DNA of 64,000 bases. It comes from Herminiimonas sp. KBW02. GTDB taxonomy: Bacteria > Pseudomonadota > Gammaproteobacteria > Burkholderiales > Burkholderiaceae_D. The DNA lies in NCBI RefSeq assembly GCF_003852535.1, contig NZ_QAJP01000005.1, positions 144,403 to 208,402 of the forward strand, given 5' to 3'. The notes under the pieces were generated by a model. It saw only the letters and a program-made list of their open reading frames with translations. It was not told the origin of the DNA and ran no database searches. Shown here piece by piece: positions 63,176-64,000 of the stretch. The first letter of the stretch is position 1. Each line of letters opens with the position of its first letter. Both the position numbers and the translations under genes were made by a program.

Positions 63176-63628
63176 ATGCGATTGAATAAAAATGCCATGT
63201 ATAAGGCACTGGGTTTTTCTCTGTGTGCTTTGAATCTCACTTTTGCTGCGAGTCTGGCTTCGGCTGCCGACACTGCGGCCAGCACGTATAAGCAGGACAG
63301 AGCTGATTGTATGGACGGCAGGTCGACACAAGACCGGGCAACATGTTTGCGCGATGTCGGTGCCGCGCTGAATGAAGCGCGGCACGGTAAATTGAAAGAT
63401 GACGATGCATCGGTGTATCAGAAAAATGCACGGATACGCTGCAATGCCTTGCCGGACGCTGACAGGCAGGATTGTCTGTTACGTATGAGCGGGCGCGATA
63501 CGACCATCACCGGCAGTGTCAGTGGCGGCGGTATCTTGCGTGAGACCACAACCACCATCCCTGAGCCACCACCGCCTGCAGCGCCTGCACCGGAACCCAT
63601 GTATCCGAACATGCCAGCGCCGCGCTAA
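63176..63628 (+). CDS. small secreted Cys-containing protein of unknown function
   Basis: This is a 150-residue protein from ATG 63176, with a good ribosome site GGAGG. Signal peptide ends near residue 31 (ASAAD). The mature part has CMDGRSTQDRATCLRDVGAALNEAR and CNALPDADRQDCLLRMSG, four cysteines likely forming disulfides, then a Pro-rich tail. It has no known domain; similar secreted proteins recur in Burkholderiales. It is convergent with the lactate permease. Confidence 0.72.
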   Translation: MRLNKNAMYKALGFSLCALNLTFAASLASAADTAASTYKQDRADCMDGRSTQDRATCLRDVGAALNEARHGKLKDDDASVYQKNARIRCNALPDADRQDCLLRMSGRDTTITGSVSGGGILRETTTTIPEPPPPAAPAPEPMYPNMPAPR

Positions 63629-63648
63629 AGCAGAATGTGCCGAATAAC

Positions 63649-63676
63649 AAAAAAGGCCCCATAGCGGGGCCTTTTT
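63649..63676. terminator. bidirectional Rho-independent terminator
   Basis: GGCCCC (63655-63660) pairs with GGGGCC (63666-63671), with an A-run before and a T-run after. It separates the Cys-protein gene and the lactate permease gene. Confidence 0.88.
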
Positions 63677-63698
63677 GCTGTGCGTTGTTTTGCCAGTG

Positions 63699-64000
63699 TT
63701 ACTGAACAACCATCAATGTGAATGGAATCACATAGGCTTGCAGCGTGACCAGGAAGCCGACCAGGATGGCCAGCGCAATCGAATGGAAGAAAACGTAACG
63801 CAAAATGTCGCCCTCGTGTCCATACCATTTGGTCGCAGTCGATGCCACCACAATGGATTGTGCATCGATCATTTTTCCCATGACGCCGCCCGAGCTGTTC
63901 GCCGAGGCCATCAGGACTGGCGGCAGGCCCAGTTGTTCTGCAGTGGTTTTTTGCAAGCTGCCGAACAGCACGTTGGCCGCTGTATCCGAACCCGTCAAAG
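63699..64000 (-). CDS. lctP: L-lactate permease (C-terminal part)
   Basis: Only the last 100 or so codons are in the window; the frame is open at the right edge. [48 protein letters not shown] is the conserved end region of the LctP/LldP family of proton-coupled lactate/glycolate importers. The final helix ends [11 protein letters not shown]. The N-terminal two-thirds lie outside. Confidence 0.9.
   Translation of the reverse strand, partial: LTGSDTAANVLFGSLQKTTAEQLGLPPVLMASANSSGGVMGKMIDAQSIVVASTATKWYGHEGDILRYVFFHSIALAILVGFLVTLQAYVIPFTLMVVQ

Noticed and set aside
1-64000. tRNA, rRNA or phage/plasmid genes
   Set aside because: I looked for the usual motifs in gene gaps and found none; the holin-like gene is a chromosomal family member in a metabolic operon.

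Overview
ORGANISM. The window looks like a chromosomal segment of a betaproteobacterium of the order Burkholderiales, most likely family Oxalobacteraceae (Herminiimonas/Janthinobacterium-like). This rests on gene order and gene types: birA-coaX-SPOR, hslVU near dksA-cobW-xerC-DUF484-dapF-lpxL, metK and an SAH-riboswitch ahcY-metF operon, secB-gpsA beside gpmA-rhodanese-grxC, and the long-tailed DksA. No rRNA, tRNA, CRISPR array, prophage or transposase gene was found. Both edges cut genes: an ABC exporter at the left and a lactate permease at the right. LAYOUT. 1-8 kb: ABC exporter end, MHS transporter, a lipoate/D-amino-acid operon read leftward (D-amino acid aminotransferase, DUF493 protein, lipB, lipA), a D,D-carboxypeptidase, a hydrolase and a thioredoxin-like ferredoxin. 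8-13 kb: an Mla-type lipid transport operon (STAS-permease fusion, ATPase, MCE protein, auxiliary lipoprotein) with a VanZ-like membrane gene. 13-21 kb: birA, coaX, SPOR protein, argB, an EAL phosphodiesterase, TraB protein, HAD nucleotidase and slmA. 21-27 kb: fused pabB-pabC, a CpxRA-like two-component pair, a CpxP/Spy-like protein with a CpxR-like box, a 271-bp miniature mobile element, and a tandem PilJ_N (NarX P-box) periplasmic protein behind a good sigma-54 promoter. 27-38 kb: moeB-like gene, gpmA-envC-ctpA, rhodanese-grxC-secB-SH3-gpsA, hslVU and a two-STAS protein. 38-47 kb: a probable zinc-scarcity island (TonB receptor, DUF2946, DUF3299, small Cys/His protein, MacB/LolCDE-like ABC pair) next to dksA, a His-rich CobW GTPase and a Zur-type Fur regulator behind a striking 31-bp palindrome. 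47-52 kb: xerC, DUF484, dapF and two Kdo2-lipid A acyltransferases. 51.5-57.5 kb: the activated-methyl cycle (metK with a candidate SD-masking pseudoknot leader; ahcY behind an SAH riboswitch; metF; 5-formyl-THF cyclo-ligase). 57.6-64 kb: slt, GST, cca, EF-hand protein, pssA, a small Cys-rich secreted protein and lactate permease. HOW THEY WORK TOGETHER. Most genes are housekeeping (envelope, cofactors, one-carbon metabolism). The least ordinary parts are the zinc island with its operator, the dispersed 34-bp palindromic repeat family and the paired element built from it at the translation start of the cpxR-like gene, the regulatory leaders of the methyl cycle, a second out-of-frame copy of the metK 3' end whose differences are all synonymous, and the envelope-stress and sigma-54 control sites between 25.9 and 26.2 kb.
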